Source: SAR86 cluster bacterium
Lineage (GTDB): Bacteria > Pseudomonadota > Gammaproteobacteria > Pseudomonadales > Pseudohongiellaceae
Length of the DNA: 49,875 bases
Direction: 5' to 3'
Assembly: GCA_002402175.1 (NCBI GenBank)
Contig: NVVJ01000021.1
Span: 1 to 49,875 of the forward strand
The notes beneath the pieces are model-generated. The model searched no databases and was not told the DNA's origin. It saw nothing but the letters and a program-made list of their open reading frames with translations. Every line of letters starts with the position of its first letter. Within the stretch, counting starts at the first letter, position 1. Both the position numbers and the translations under genes were made by a program. This document shows, one piece after another, positions 36,613 through 45,270 of the stretch.

Positions 36613-37905
36613 TTGAACAAATTGACCTTCCCACAGTATCGGCAGTTAAGTGGTTGGAATGCTCTGCTTCCACCTCGCGCTGACATTCGTGTTTTAAGAA
36701 AAGAAATTGATGTCGATGTTGCCATTGTCGGTGCTGGCTATACTGGAATTGCGGCGGCAAAGCGCTGGCACGAGATCGCTCCCGCAGACGAAATCGCAAT
36801 AATTGATTCTAGCGTGCTGGGAGAAGGTAGCCCTGGTCGAAATTCCGGATTTCTGTTGGAAATCGCACTGGCAAACGATGCCCAGCCTAAGCAAATTCAA
36901 CGCATGCAACAATGTAATCAATTGATTGCCGGTGCTATGAATAAAATCAGATTAGCGGTAGAGGAATCTGATATTGATTGCCAGCTGGAACATACAGGAA
37001 CTTACCGCGCCGCGGCTGGCTCGGTGGGAGCAAAGGCGCTGGAGCAATACCGAGCCTTTTTGCAAGCGGCAGACCTCCCTTTTGAAAATCTCGATCGTAA
37101 TTCCTTGCAGCAACGTTTGGGTACGAGCCATTACCAGGATGGTCTTTATTCACCCCATTGCTATTTAGCGCAACCGGCGGCACTGATAAAAGCGCTGAGC
37201 CAGCAGCTGGCTGATGAGATTCAACTGTACGAGAACACGCCTGCAACTCAGATTCAGAAAGTGAATGATCATTGGTTAATTGAAACGCCTGAAGGCGAAA
37301 TTAAGGCCAAGAAAATTATTTTGGCAAACAATGCTTTTTCAAAAATGCTTGGTGTTGGCAAATCACGCATGGTGGCAATATATACCTATGCTGGTCTGAC
37401 ACCTCCGCTGGATAATGAAGCACTTGATCTATTTGGCTCCGATAAAAGCTGGGGCCTGCTTCCGACTCACAGACTAGGAAGCACGTTGAGAAAAACAGCC
37501 GATGGCAGACTGATGATCAGATCACAATACGATTATGAAAAAGAAATCCAAACAGAACTTGTCAGCAAAGAACTTAAGAAAAAACTATTAACACGATACC
37601 CAAAAGCAGGTGAATTGGAGTTCGAACATGTTTGGGGCGGAGCGGTTGGCTTCACTTTGAACGGCGGGGCAATATGGGGTGAAATAAAACCCGGCCTGTT
37701 CGCATCATCGGGTTGCAATGGCGGCGGCGTTGTAAAAGGCACTCTTTTTGGGGAGCTATTGGCAGATTTAGCCAACGGTAAATCAGTACCTGATGTGAGT
37801 AGCTTGTTCGGAAAGGCTAGCTGGATGCCGGGAGAACCTTTTCGAGAAATTGGATTTCGTGTTATATCCGCACTGGAAAAATACCGAGGCCGCGCCGAGC
37901 TATAG
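36613..37905 (+). CDS. FAD-dependent amine/amino-acid oxidoreductase (DAO family)
   Basis: This flavoprotein of about 430 residues is of the DAO/PuuB-OrdL type, which oxidises amines or amino acids. The Rossmann FAD motif VDVAIVGAGYTGIAAAKRWHEI begins near residue 34, and ALLPPR...DV before it is usual. SPGRNSGFLLEIA matches the flavin-contacting loop. GGAVGFTLNGGAIWGEIKPGLFASSGCNGGGVVKGTLFGELLAD, quoted in part, is the C-terminal FAD clamp. The start is unclear: an in-frame stop lies at 36604, so TTG at 36613 is the earliest possibility, and no ATG or ribosome site lies close. Confidence 0.85.
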   Translation: MNKLTFPQYRQLSGWNALLPPRADIRVLRKEIDVDVAIVGAGYTGIAAAKRWHEIAPADEIAIIDSSVLGEGSPGRNSGFLLEIALANDAQPKQIQRMQQCNQLIAGAMNKIRLAVEESDIDCQLEHTGTYRAAAGSVGAKALEQYRAFLQAADLPFENLDRNSLQQRLGTSHYQDGLYSPHCYLAQPAALIKALSQQLADEIQLYENTPATQIQKVNDHWLIETPEGEIKAKKIILANNAFSKMLGVGKSRMVAIYTYAGLTPPLDNEALDLFGSDKSWGLLPTHRLGSTLRKTADGRLMIRSQYDYEKEIQTELVSKELKKKLLTRYPKAGELEFEHVWGGAVGFTLNGGAIWGEIKPGLFASSGCNGGGVVKGTLFGELLADLANGKSVPDVSSLFGKASWMPGEPFREIGFRVISALEKYRGRAEL

Positions 37906-37954
37906 CTAGCTTTTTTGCCTTTTTTTCACCACAAATGTTTCAGCACAAAAATAA

Positions 37955-38284
37955 TTAGATAGCCGCCGCTTTCTCCTGGCTATTCGTCCGGGCAACTGCC
38001 CATAAATAAGCAGGTAATGCACAGGACAGGCCAATGCATAAATTAAGCGCTATAAATATCCAGGGCTTGGGGCCGCTGGTTTGCTGCTGAAACATATAGA
38101 TCCAGAACACAAATGAACTAATTAACAGGTCTGCGGTAAAGCCACCAGCTGCGCCGTTGGCAAATAGTGCTTTTACGAAGCTCACCAAGTTTAAGCCTTG
38201 ATCGGCGGCAAAATTCGCAAAAAATATCAACGGGATAAGTGCACCAAGAACGGCAAAGATAAGATAGGTAGTTTTAAGATTCAT
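37955..38284 (-). CDS. DUF2834 membrane protein
   Basis: This 109-residue membrane protein has three or four hydrophobic spans. The first is YLIFAVLGALIPLIFFANFAAD, and FTADLLISSFVFWIYMF matches the DUF2834 core. Function is unknown. The ATG at 38284 (MNLKTTYLIF) follows AGAGGAAACC, a good ribosome site; the frame open to 38374 is not supported. It converges with the DAO gene; a short palindrome and T-runs at 37895-37930 may terminate transcription weakly. Confidence 0.85.
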   Translation of the reverse strand: MNLKTTYLIFAVLGALIPLIFFANFAADQGLNLVSFVKALFANGAAGGFTADLLISSFVFWIYMFQQQTSGPKPWIFIALNLCIGLSCALPAYLWAVARTNSQEKAAAI

Positions 38285-38570
38285 GGTTTCCTCTGTATTT
38301 TGAATGTCTGTCTTTCTACAAGCCACTTTCATCCCATGGATGGTTGCATTCAGTGCTTGCAGGTCTAAAATCAAACTTCAATTAAGTGCTTATTAGGACA
38401 GGAATGTAGCCAAGGTTCAATTACCTCCCAGGTAGTCGAACACCTTATGCGCCAGATCAATTATCAGCTTGAGAAGCTGAGTATGACATATTCAAAGTTA
38501 TGCTATTCTCTGAGAATCAGACTAATTTAGAGCAGTAACTGACAAGATTGACTTCACAGGAGCGGAACTA
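38285..38570. promoter_or_regulatory. Divergent region upstream of the PD40 gene
   Basis: This gene-free 286-base stretch lies between the DUF2834 and PD40 genes. It holds a hairpin TCAGCTT-GAG-AAGCTGA at 38464-38480 and a near-palindrome ATTCTC-T-GAGAAT at 38505-38517, the latter a possible operator close to the probable promoter of the plus-strand genes. No RNA gene is seen. Confidence 0.4.
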
Positions 38571-39533
38571 ATGATAAGAAAAAATCCAGGCCTTATAAAA
38601 TTATTGAGCACCTTGCTTATAGTTGTGGCTTCGACCGCCGCATCAGCTCAGGAGCCAAGCTGGGTAGACCTTGCCGTGCATAATTTTGGCGCTCCCATTA
38701 ATACTATGTGGGCTGAGGGTGAGTTGTCCTTTGCTGATGATGGAACTATGGTGTTTTGCAGCGCAAGAGAAGACATGGCTGTAGCCCCCGGTGATCCGAA
38801 AGACCTGTACATCGCCACCTTTGACGCGACAACAGGCAGTTGGAATACCCCAGTCAATATGGGTATTCCCGTTAATGCAGCACCGGCAACCGACGTTGAC
38901 CCCTTGCGAGCCGGCGACGACCGCGAGCCCTGGATAACAGCAGATGGCAATACTATCTACTTCAAATCCGACCGCCTGGCCACAACCAGCCCACGTAACG
39001 CAAACGACCTATTTGTAATTCATAAAGTAAATGGACAATGGAGCTCTCCGGAGCTAATTGGATTTCCTATTAGTACCAACGCTGGCAACGAACATTGCCC
39101 AGCCATATTGCAAGATGGCGAGACGCTGTGTTTCGCCTCACTGCGTGAAGGTGGCTATGGTGGCTCCGATATCTACTGCTCCAAACCCGATGGTAACGGC
39201 GGCTGGTCAGAGCCTATAAATCAGGGCCCAAACATCAACACGGCAGCGGAAGAGTTTCATTTCACGCAGGATACTTCCGGCATGGTTTACTTCACCTCGG
39301 CTCGTCCTGGTGGATACGGTGGACTGGATCTATGGGGATCAATGAACCAGGGCCCTAATACCTGGGGGCCAGCAAGAAACTTAGGACCTCACGTCAATAC
39401 CGCTGGTGCTGATATGTGTCCGGCTTTGCCGCCAGGCGGCGATACCTTCTCCTGGTTCTCCACCCGTCCTGATAATAATTTGGGCAATATTGATATTTTC
39501 TGGACAAACAAACTCAATGTAGCTGCTCCCTAG
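38571..39533 (+). CDS. Secreted PD40/TolB-like beta-propeller protein
   Basis: The 320-residue protein starts with a Sec signal (LLSTLLIVVASTAASAQ). At least four propeller-blade repeats follow, each with an acidic turn such as DGTMVFCSARE, DGNTIYFKSDRL, DGETLCFASLREGGYGGSDIY, TSGMVYFTSARPGGYGGLDLW. W-.-P and NT.A motifs mark the strand between blades. Such PD40 propellers often bind carbohydrates or peptidoglycan; the ligand is unknown here. AGGAG precedes the ATG. It begins a plus-strand run of three exported proteins (PD40, Cys-rich, DUF1080). Confidence 0.85.
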   Translation: MIRKNPGLIKLLSTLLIVVASTAASAQEPSWVDLAVHNFGAPINTMWAEGELSFADDGTMVFCSAREDMAVAPGDPKDLYIATFDATTGSWNTPVNMGIPVNAAPATDVDPLRAGDDREPWITADGNTIYFKSDRLATTSPRNANDLFVIHKVNGQWSSPELIGFPISTNAGNEHCPAILQDGETLCFASLREGGYGGSDIYCSKPDGNGGWSEPINQGPNINTAAEEFHFTQDTSGMVYFTSARPGGYGGLDLWGSMNQGPNTWGPARNLGPHVNTAGADMCPALPPGGDTFSWFSTRPDNNLGNIDIFWTNKLNVAAP

Positions 39534-39591
39534 ATATTTGGAGCAGATTACAGCAATCCTAAATATTGAGAATAGAGGGAAGGTTTAAAAA

Positions 39592-40017
39592 ATGATCAAA
39601 GCTCAATTACGCCATCAGCTTCATATATTACGCACTATAGTCACTTCGGCCTTGCTACTTATCGGTGTCTCATACTGCGCCGTGTCTCCAGTAACTCAGG
39701 CTAAGATGGATGAATTTGCGCGAACAATTCCCAGCTGTTCAAGTGACAACGACTGCTCCGTGAAGTGGGCAGCTGCCCGCTCCTGGATTGAGCAAAGCTC
39801 TGACTACCCTATTCAAGGTGATAGCGACACCCGAATTTATGCAAGTAACATGATCATCAGCCATAGTGGCGTTGGGGTCGTGGTCAATCTCGTCGCCGCC
39901 AATGGTAGCGGCAACTACCAGATCGTGGCAGACATGGAATGTTTTAGTGCCAACAACTGTCCAGAGTTATGGGACAAAATGGTTGATTTCAACCGCACCG
40001 TAAATCGCGCGCAGTAG
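39592..40017 (+). CDS. Uncharacterised exported protein with paired cysteines
   Basis: I do not recognise this 141-residue protein. It has an N-terminal hydrophobic segment (residues about 17-32, ALLLIGVSYC) that could be a signal anchor; the YC position does not fit a good lipobox. The mature part has CSSDNDCSVKW and CFSANNCPELW, two C-x5-C pairs suggesting disulfides and therefore a periplasmic or outer location. GAGGGAAGG lies upstream of the ATG. It sits between PD40 and DUF1080 genes on the same strand and ends one base before the DUF1080 frame's likely start. Confidence 0.65.
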   Translation: MIKAQLRHQLHILRTIVTSALLLIGVSYCAVSPVTQAKMDEFARTIPSCSSDNDCSVKWAAARSWIEQSSDYPIQGDSDTRIYASNMIISHSGVGVVVNLVAANGSGNYQIVADMECFSANNCPELWDKMVDFNRTVNRAQ

Positions 40018-40018
40018 C

Positions 40019-40804
40019 CTGAAACTCTTAAAGAAAATAGCGCTAGCACTCTTGGTTAGTAGTGCTTTTACGCAATCTTTTGCCCAAAATAATTCTTCGC
40101 CATGGATCAGCCTGTTCAATGGGCAGGACCTTTCTGGGTGGGTTGCAAAATTTACCGGCCATAGATTAGGCGAGAACTACCTAAACACTTTTCGGGTTGA
40201 AAATGGCACTCTCGTAGTTGCCTACGACAACTGGTCTGAATTCAACGGCGAGTTCGGGCATCTTTTTTATGAACAATCTTTTTCTCATTACCTGCTAAGA
40301 GTGGAATATCGATTCGTTGGCGAGCAAGTCGCCAATGGACCTGGTTGGGCTTACCGCAATAATGGACTGATGTTACACAGTCAATCCCCAGCCTCCATGA
40401 CTTTGAATCAGGAATTTCCAGCATCCATAGAAGTGCAATTGCTCGGAGGCAACGGCAGCGATGATCGCAGCACAGCCAATGTATGCTCGCCGGGCACACA
40501 CTATGAGCGAGAAGGTAATCTGATTACCCAGCACTGTGTAAACTCAAGCTCAAATACTTTTCACGGAGACCAGTGGGTAACTCTGGAAGTAGAGGTTTCA
40601 GGCAACAATCTGATACGCCATAGCGTAAATGGCGAGCTTGTTTTTGAGTACGCAAAACCTCAGCTGGACGAAAATGATCCAGATGCACAAAATCTAATTG
40701 GGCAAGGACAGACAATTGCTATTAGCGAAGGATATATTTCCTTGCAGGCTGAAAGCCATCCAACAGAATTTCGTAAAATAGAACTACTGCCGCTTACTCC
40801 CTAA
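40019..40804 (+). CDS. DUF1080 (3-keto-disaccharide hydrolase-like) exported protein
   Basis: This is a laminin-G/jelly-roll protein of the DUF1080 family, several of which cleave 3-keto-glycosides. It has WISLFNGQDLSGWV at its start, HLFYEQSFSHYLLRVEYRF, GPGWAYRNNGLMLHSQ, PASIEVQLLGG, and WVTLEVEV near the C-terminus. Read from 40019 the frame gives a perfect Sec signal (LKLLKKIALALLVSSAFTQSFAQ), but the first codon would be CTG. The first standard start is TTG at 40052, which would cut the signal. The start is therefore uncertain. It converges with the GMC gene, a likely pathway partner. Confidence 0.82.
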   Translation: MKLLKKIALALLVSSAFTQSFAQNNSSPWISLFNGQDLSGWVAKFTGHRLGENYLNTFRVENGTLVVAYDNWSEFNGEFGHLFYEQSFSHYLLRVEYRFVGEQVANGPGWAYRNNGLMLHSQSPASMTLNQEFPASIEVQLLGGNGSDDRSTANVCSPGTHYEREGNLITQHCVNSSSNTFHGDQWVTLEVEVSGNNLIRHSVNGELVFEYAKPQLDENDPDAQNLIGQGQTIAISEGYISLQAESHPTEFRKIELLPLTP

Positions 40805-40837
40805 TTAGTCGGCAAGCTGTTAGCAATAGTTTCTATC

Positions 40838-42535
40838 CTAGATCGAACCGTCGGCCAACAAGTCAACGGCATAATCCACCGCTCTGGCCGTAAAGGCCAT
40901 ATAAGTTAACGATGGATTCTGACAGCCCGACGACACCATAAATGAACCATCGGTTACAAATAGATTTGGAACATCATGAGCCTGGCACCAACCGTTTAAC
41001 ACTGAGTCTGATGGGTCGCGCCCCATACGCACACTTCCCATTTCATGAATTCGATTTCCGGGCCGGGTAAGATTTACGTCCGAAGAAGTAATGTTGGTAC
41101 ACCCTGCGGCCTCCAGCATTGCAACAGCATCTTTACTCGCCTCTTCCAGCATAGTGTATTCATTTTCACTGTAAGTTACATTCAATAGCGCCAACGGATT
41201 TCCCCATCTATCGCGCTTCGATGGGTGCAATGTAACTCGATTATTTGAATTGGGAAGCTGCTCGCCAAATGCGCCTATGCTGACACGCCATGGGCCAGAT
41301 TTTTTATGGGCTTCCTTAAATTGACGACCAATGCCAGGAATTTGTCCACCGGCATTACCTAATGGACTTGCGCCCCCCTGAAATCCAAACCCCCGTAAAT
41401 AGGGTTTATCTTGCCCGTTCAAATTTGCATACCGGGGAATATAAATACCGCAGGGCCTTCTACCGAATACTTTCATATTATCAAAGCCACTCATCAACCC
41501 CGCCGCACCAGCTCCGCTGACATGGTCCATTAGATTTCGACCTACCTGATCGGAACGATTGGCCAGGCCGTTTGGAAAAGTAACAGATTTCGATTGCAGC
41601 AATATCATCGCCGACGCAATGGTAGACGCATTTAGAAAAATTACCTTTGCCGTGTACAAATGTTTTTCGTTAGTTTCTGCGTCGACCACTTGCACGCCGG
41701 TAACACGATTTGTTTCCGCATCGTATTCTATGGATTGCACAATAGCGTTATGCACCATGGTAAGGTTGCCGGTGCGTTCAGCGGCTGGCAATGTTGCATT
41801 TAAAGACGAGAAATAGGCCTTAAATGTACAACCAAAGTGACAGCGATTTCTAACCTGGCAGTTCGACCTGCCTAGGGAACGTTGTTCTTCAGTGGCGTCG
41901 GTTAGATGAGCAACTCTTGCAGGTATAACATTCCGTTCTGGAAATGCGCTTTCTACCTTCGCTTTTAGTTCTTTCTCGGCGTCGGTTAGTTCAAACGCTG
42001 GCTGAAAAATACTGTCGGGTAATTGCGGCAGGCCTTCGGCACTGCCCGCAATACCAATGAAGGTTTCTACTTTTTCATACCAGGGAACAATCTCTTCGTA
42101 GCGCACTGGCCAATCTATTCCGTGGCCGTCGGTTTTGTTGGCTTCAAAATCGAGATTACTTAGCCGGTAGGTTTGGCGCGACCACATAATAGAGCGACCA
42201 CCTGTGTGATAGCCACGCAGCCAGTCGTATCGAGTACCTTCGGCTTCTTCGTAGGGATGTTCATCGTCCTTCACCCAAAAATGCTTGTTAGATTCCTTAA
42301 TGGCGTATGCCACACCGCCATATTGTTTAGGATAATGCTCAGCTATTTCGTCCTGCGCCACGTTATCCAGATTTGGGCTCTCCCATGGAGCGAGCTGATC
42401 CACGTAGTCTCGCTCGGGAATAATTTCCGGGCCGCGCTCAAGCACCAATACCTTCAATCCGCGCTCGGTAAGCTCTTTGGCAGACATGCCCCCGCTCATT
42501 CCCGAACCTACTACTATTGCATCAAAATCTGCCAT
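40838..42535 (-). CDS. GMC-family FAD oxidoreductase (glycoside 3-dehydrogenase-like large subunit)
   Basis: This is a flavoprotein dehydrogenase of 565 residues. The FAD motif is FDAIVVGSGMSGGMSAKELTERGLKVLVLERG in part. NPSLTYMAFTARAV and GCQNPSLT hold the active-site Asn region, and HEMGSVRMG the conserved His region. A CQVRNRCHFGC cysteine cluster near residue 225 resembles that in membrane-linked sugar dehydrogenases with a third subunit, where it may bind an iron-sulfur cluster. It has no signal peptide and probably crosses the membrane bound to the Tat-exported small subunit encoded just upstream. GAGGGAAG precedes the ATG. Confidence 0.88.
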   Translation of the reverse strand: MADFDAIVVGSGMSGGMSAKELTERGLKVLVLERGPEIIPERDYVDQLAPWESPNLDNVAQDEIAEHYPKQYGGVAYAIKESNKHFWVKDDEHPYEEAEGTRYDWLRGYHTGGRSIMWSRQTYRLSNLDFEANKTDGHGIDWPVRYEEIVPWYEKVETFIGIAGSAEGLPQLPDSIFQPAFELTDAEKELKAKVESAFPERNVIPARVAHLTDATEEQRSLGRSNCQVRNRCHFGCTFKAYFSSLNATLPAAERTGNLTMVHNAIVQSIEYDAETNRVTGVQVVDAETNEKHLYTAKVIFLNASTIASAMILLQSKSVTFPNGLANRSDQVGRNLMDHVSGAGAAGLMSGFDNMKVFGRRPCGIYIPRYANLNGQDKPYLRGFGFQGGASPLGNAGGQIPGIGRQFKEAHKKSGPWRVSIGAFGEQLPNSNNRVTLHPSKRDRWGNPLALLNVTYSENEYTMLEEASKDAVAMLEAAGCTNITSSDVNLTRPGNRIHEMGSVRMGRDPSDSVLNGWCQAHDVPNLFVTDGSFMVSSGCQNPSLTYMAFTARAVDYAVDLLADGSI

Positions 42536-42602
42536 GGTTTTCTTCCCTCTAATTCTTATCTCGTAGTCACACTATTTTTTAAACTAACACTCAGGCCACT
42601 AA

Positions 42603-43139
42603 CTAAGCAGGGATTTCTACAGCTGGGTCCCATCGGCCCGGAACAGCAACCCATTTGAGTTCGTCTATGGCGCCGTCTTCAGTTGCAAAGTAGGCCTGGG
42701 AAACATACGATTTTAAAGTTCGGTATCCTCTTAAACTTTCATCACCTTCGAACGCGGCTGCATCCAGTTCAGTGAGAGCGCTTTCGGCTACAGCCTCTGT
42801 AACGTCCAGAAAATCTCCGTTAACTCGATCTCCCAGTTGGCTCTGTAGCATTTGCAGCGCATTACGATGAACCTGTTGAGTCTCTTCGTTGGCCCAGTCA
42901 GCCATTAGGCCGTCAAGATAGCCGGGGACATTGGCATCCAGTGCGCCTGGCGTTTCTGTTCGCGGAATGATCAGCTCACTTATTCTTGAAACAAGCGCCA
43001 TCTCGTTTGCTGTGTAAAATCGCCCCACACTGCCCGACTTTGTAGCAAAAACTGTTGCTGCACCATTACAGGCAGCAAGAGCAGAAGCCCCACCGATCGA
43101 AACAATCAAACCCTGCAATATTTCTCGTCTTGTTTTCAT
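42603..43139 (-). CDS. Gluconate 2-dehydrogenase subunit 3-like small subunit (Tat)
   Basis: This 178-residue partner subunit of the GMC flavoprotein has a Tat-like N-terminus (MKTRREILQGLIVSIGGASALAAC). The family core is FYTANEMALVSRISELIIPRTETPGALDANVPGYLDGLMADW, quoted in part. The subunit supports folding and export of the large subunit. AAAGG lies upstream of the ATG. It sits 67 bases before the GMC gene, the usual order for these dehydrogenases. Confidence 0.88.
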   Translation of the reverse strand: MKTRREILQGLIVSIGGASALAACNGAATVFATKSGSVGRFYTANEMALVSRISELIIPRTETPGALDANVPGYLDGLMADWANEETQQVHRNALQMLQSQLGDRVNGDFLDVTEAVAESALTELDAAAFEGDESLRGYRTLKSYVSQAYFATEDGAIDELKWVAVPGRWDPAVEIPA

Positions 43140-43218
43140 ATTGATCTGACCTTTTTTACTCGCCTGAACTATTAACTATGCAACTACTAATTATGTAAAA
43201 ACAAACTACTTTATGTAA

Positions 43219-44061
43219 CTAGAATCTTAGATTTCGCAGTGTATACAAACTAACGGCAACGGATGCCAGGCCATTACCTGGTCTGTCGTGCTCTACAAAA
43301 TAATGTTGCACTCCCGCAATATCGCTATAGGAAAATAATTCAGCGAAATTAATAGCGCCACGTCCCACATCTACCATACGACCATGTTCATCCATGTCTT
43401 TTACATGCAACATGCTAAAACGCCCTGGATGATTCTCGAAATAAGGCACCGGGTCGACTCCAGCATTTCTAATCCAGAACAAATCCAGCTCCATGGTGAC
43501 CAGATCAGGATCGGTTTCTTCAAGCAGAATGTCGTAGGGGATACGACCATCGGTTAAAACAAATTCAAAATTATGGTTGTGGTAGGCCATTTTAATTCCG
43601 GCCGCCTTGCAGGCTTCACCTGCTTTATTCAAGGTGTCTGCATGCTGCTGAAAGTGAGAGATACTGCGCTCATCACCGGGAACAATAGGCACTACTATAT
43701 ATTTCTGACCAATAGCCACTGCCGCTTCGATCTCTTTTTCAAGGTTTGTGCGTATCGCCTGTAATTGAATGTGCGAAGCCGGTGAAGTCATTCCGTTGCT
43801 GTCCAGAATTCGCCGCACCTGTGCCGGAGACCTACCAAAGTAACCAGCGAACTCCATTTCCTTATATCCCAGCTCGGCAACGTGAGCGAGAGTTCCTTCA
43901 AAATCCTGACTCATATCATCTCGTAATGTATAAAGCTGTAAGCCTGGCCTTTCTACCTTTCGACTCTGAGCAACGGCAATGCCCATTGGAGACATGGCGG
44001 CTACGCCAAGAATTGCCGCGGATTTTAGAAAACTACGTCTACTGTAAATTCTATTCTGCAT
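43219..44061 (-). CDS. Exported TIM-barrel sugar isomerase/epimerase-like protein
   Basis: This 280-residue AP-endonuclease-2-fold protein (xylose-isomerase-like TIM barrel) has a Tat signal (YSRRSFLKSAAILGVAAMSP). Barrel motifs include LQLYTLRDDM, LGYKEMEFAGYFG, MAYHNHNFEF, MELDLFWIRNAG, MLHVKDMD and a final YFVEHDRPG. His, Glu and Asp residues there make the usual divalent-metal site. Being exported, it should act on a non-phosphorylated sugar in the periplasm; 3-keto-glycoside lyase activity would fit its neighbours. It lies upstream of the GMC small subunit. Confidence 0.87.
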   Translation of the reverse strand: MQNRIYSRRSFLKSAAILGVAAMSPMGIAVAQSRKVERPGLQLYTLRDDMSQDFEGTLAHVAELGYKEMEFAGYFGRSPAQVRRILDSNGMTSPASHIQLQAIRTNLEKEIEAAVAIGQKYIVVPIVPGDERSISHFQQHADTLNKAGEACKAAGIKMAYHNHNFEFVLTDGRIPYDILLEETDPDLVTMELDLFWIRNAGVDPVPYFENHPGRFSMLHVKDMDEHGRMVDVGRGAINFAELFSYSDIAGVQHYFVEHDRPGNGLASVAVSLYTLRNLRF

Positions 44062-44103
44062 ATTGTTGTCGGGCTCAGTACACCCCTCCTAATTATTTAA
44101 AGT

Positions 44104-45270
44104 TTAGTCGAGACTTTGCCACACGCTACCCGCCTTCGAAGACGCAACAGCTTTTTCTATAAAACGAACACCTCGAACACCATCGGCAATAGTAGGCACT
44201 AGAGAATTGCTAATATCTGAATCTTTCTTGTCACGACGGGATAGAATCTGGTCTGCAAAGTCTTTATACAAATTTGCAAAGCCTTCAAGAAATCCTTCTG
44301 GGTGACCCGCCGGAATTCGGCTAGCAAGATTAGCGCTTAAGCCGGCAGCGCGGCTGCCACGAGTTATTATTTGTTTTGCTTCATTTAGTAGTGTGAAACA
44401 CAGTTGATTGGGTTCTTCCTGAAACCATTCCAAACCTGCCTTTTCACCGTAGACACGAATTCTCAGACCGTTTTCGTGACCAATAGCCACCTGACTTGCC
44501 CACAAGCTGCCTCGAGCTCCATTGCTGTATCGCAGCAATATATGTGCGTTGTCATCCAGTGCGCGGCCATCTACAAAAGAACTCAAGTCCGCTAACAAAC
44601 TGCTAACTTCCAGACCGCTGACAAACTCTGCCAAATGGAAAGCATGAGTACCAATGTCGCCAATACTCCCTCCCATTCCAGCCTGGGTTGGATCAGTCCG
44701 CCAGGCTGCCTGTTTTTGCCCACTAGACTCTACATTTGTAGCAAGCCAATCCTGTGGGTATTCAATCTGCACCAGGCGGATATTCCCAAGCTGGCCAGCT
44801 GCAATCATTTCCTTAGCCTGACGCACCATTGGATAACCGCTGTAGTTGTATGTGACAGCAAACAGCAGACCACTGTTGTCTACAAAACTCTGTAATTGCT
44901 CCGCCTGCTCCAGACTAGAGGTCAATGGTTTATCGCAGATTACATGTATACCAGCCTTGATAAAGGCCTGGGCTGGAGCAAAGTGTAAATGGTTGGGCGT
45001 CACAATGATTACCGCTTCAATGCCATCATCACGCATGGCTTCGGCTTCAGCCATTTGCTCAAAGCTTGTATAGGCACGGTCTTCAGCAATACCCAGTTCA
45101 GCCGCAGAATCGTATGAACGCTGCGCGTCGCTACTTAGTGCACCAGCAACTAGCTGGTAACGATTGTCCAAGCGCGCTGCAATTCGGTGAACATCGCCGA
45201 TGAAAGCACCCTGACCTCCGCCAACCATGCCCAGGCGAATTTTGTCACCTGCTGGTTTAGACTCAGGCAT
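44104..45270 (-). CDS. Gfo/Idh/MocA family oxidoreductase
   Basis: This NAD(P)-dependent sugar dehydrogenase of 388 residues has the Rossmann motif LGMVGGGQGAFIGDVHR, ITVTPNHLHF-type sequence (here IIVTPNHLHFAPAQAFIKAG) and CDKPLTSSLEQA, the EKP position. The C-terminal substrate domain has IGDIGTHAFHLAEFVSG. It has no signal and should be cytoplasmic. AGGAATC precedes the ATG. It overlaps the TIM-barrel gene upstream by eight bases (ATGCCTGA), so the two are translationally coupled and probably work in sequence. Confidence 0.92.
   Translation of the reverse strand: MPESKPAGDKIRLGMVGGGQGAFIGDVHRIAARLDNRYQLVAGALSSDAQRSYDSAAELGIAEDRAYTSFEQMAEAEAMRDDGIEAVIIVTPNHLHFAPAQAFIKAGIHVICDKPLTSSLEQAEQLQSFVDNSGLLFAVTYNYSGYPMVRQAKEMIAAGQLGNIRLVQIEYPQDWLATNVESSGQKQAAWRTDPTQAGMGGSIGDIGTHAFHLAEFVSGLEVSSLLADLSSFVDGRALDDNAHILLRYSNGARGSLWASQVAIGHENGLRIRVYGEKAGLEWFQEEPNQLCFTLLNEAKQIITRGSRAAGLSANLASRIPAGHPEGFLEGFANLYKDFADQILSRRDKKDSDISNSLVPTIADGVRGVRFIEKAVASSKAGSVWQSLD

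Noticed and set aside
42173..42658. Plus-strand frame of 161 codons opposite the GMC and subunit 3 genes
   Set aside because: It is a shadow of two well-supported genes, without a ribosome site.
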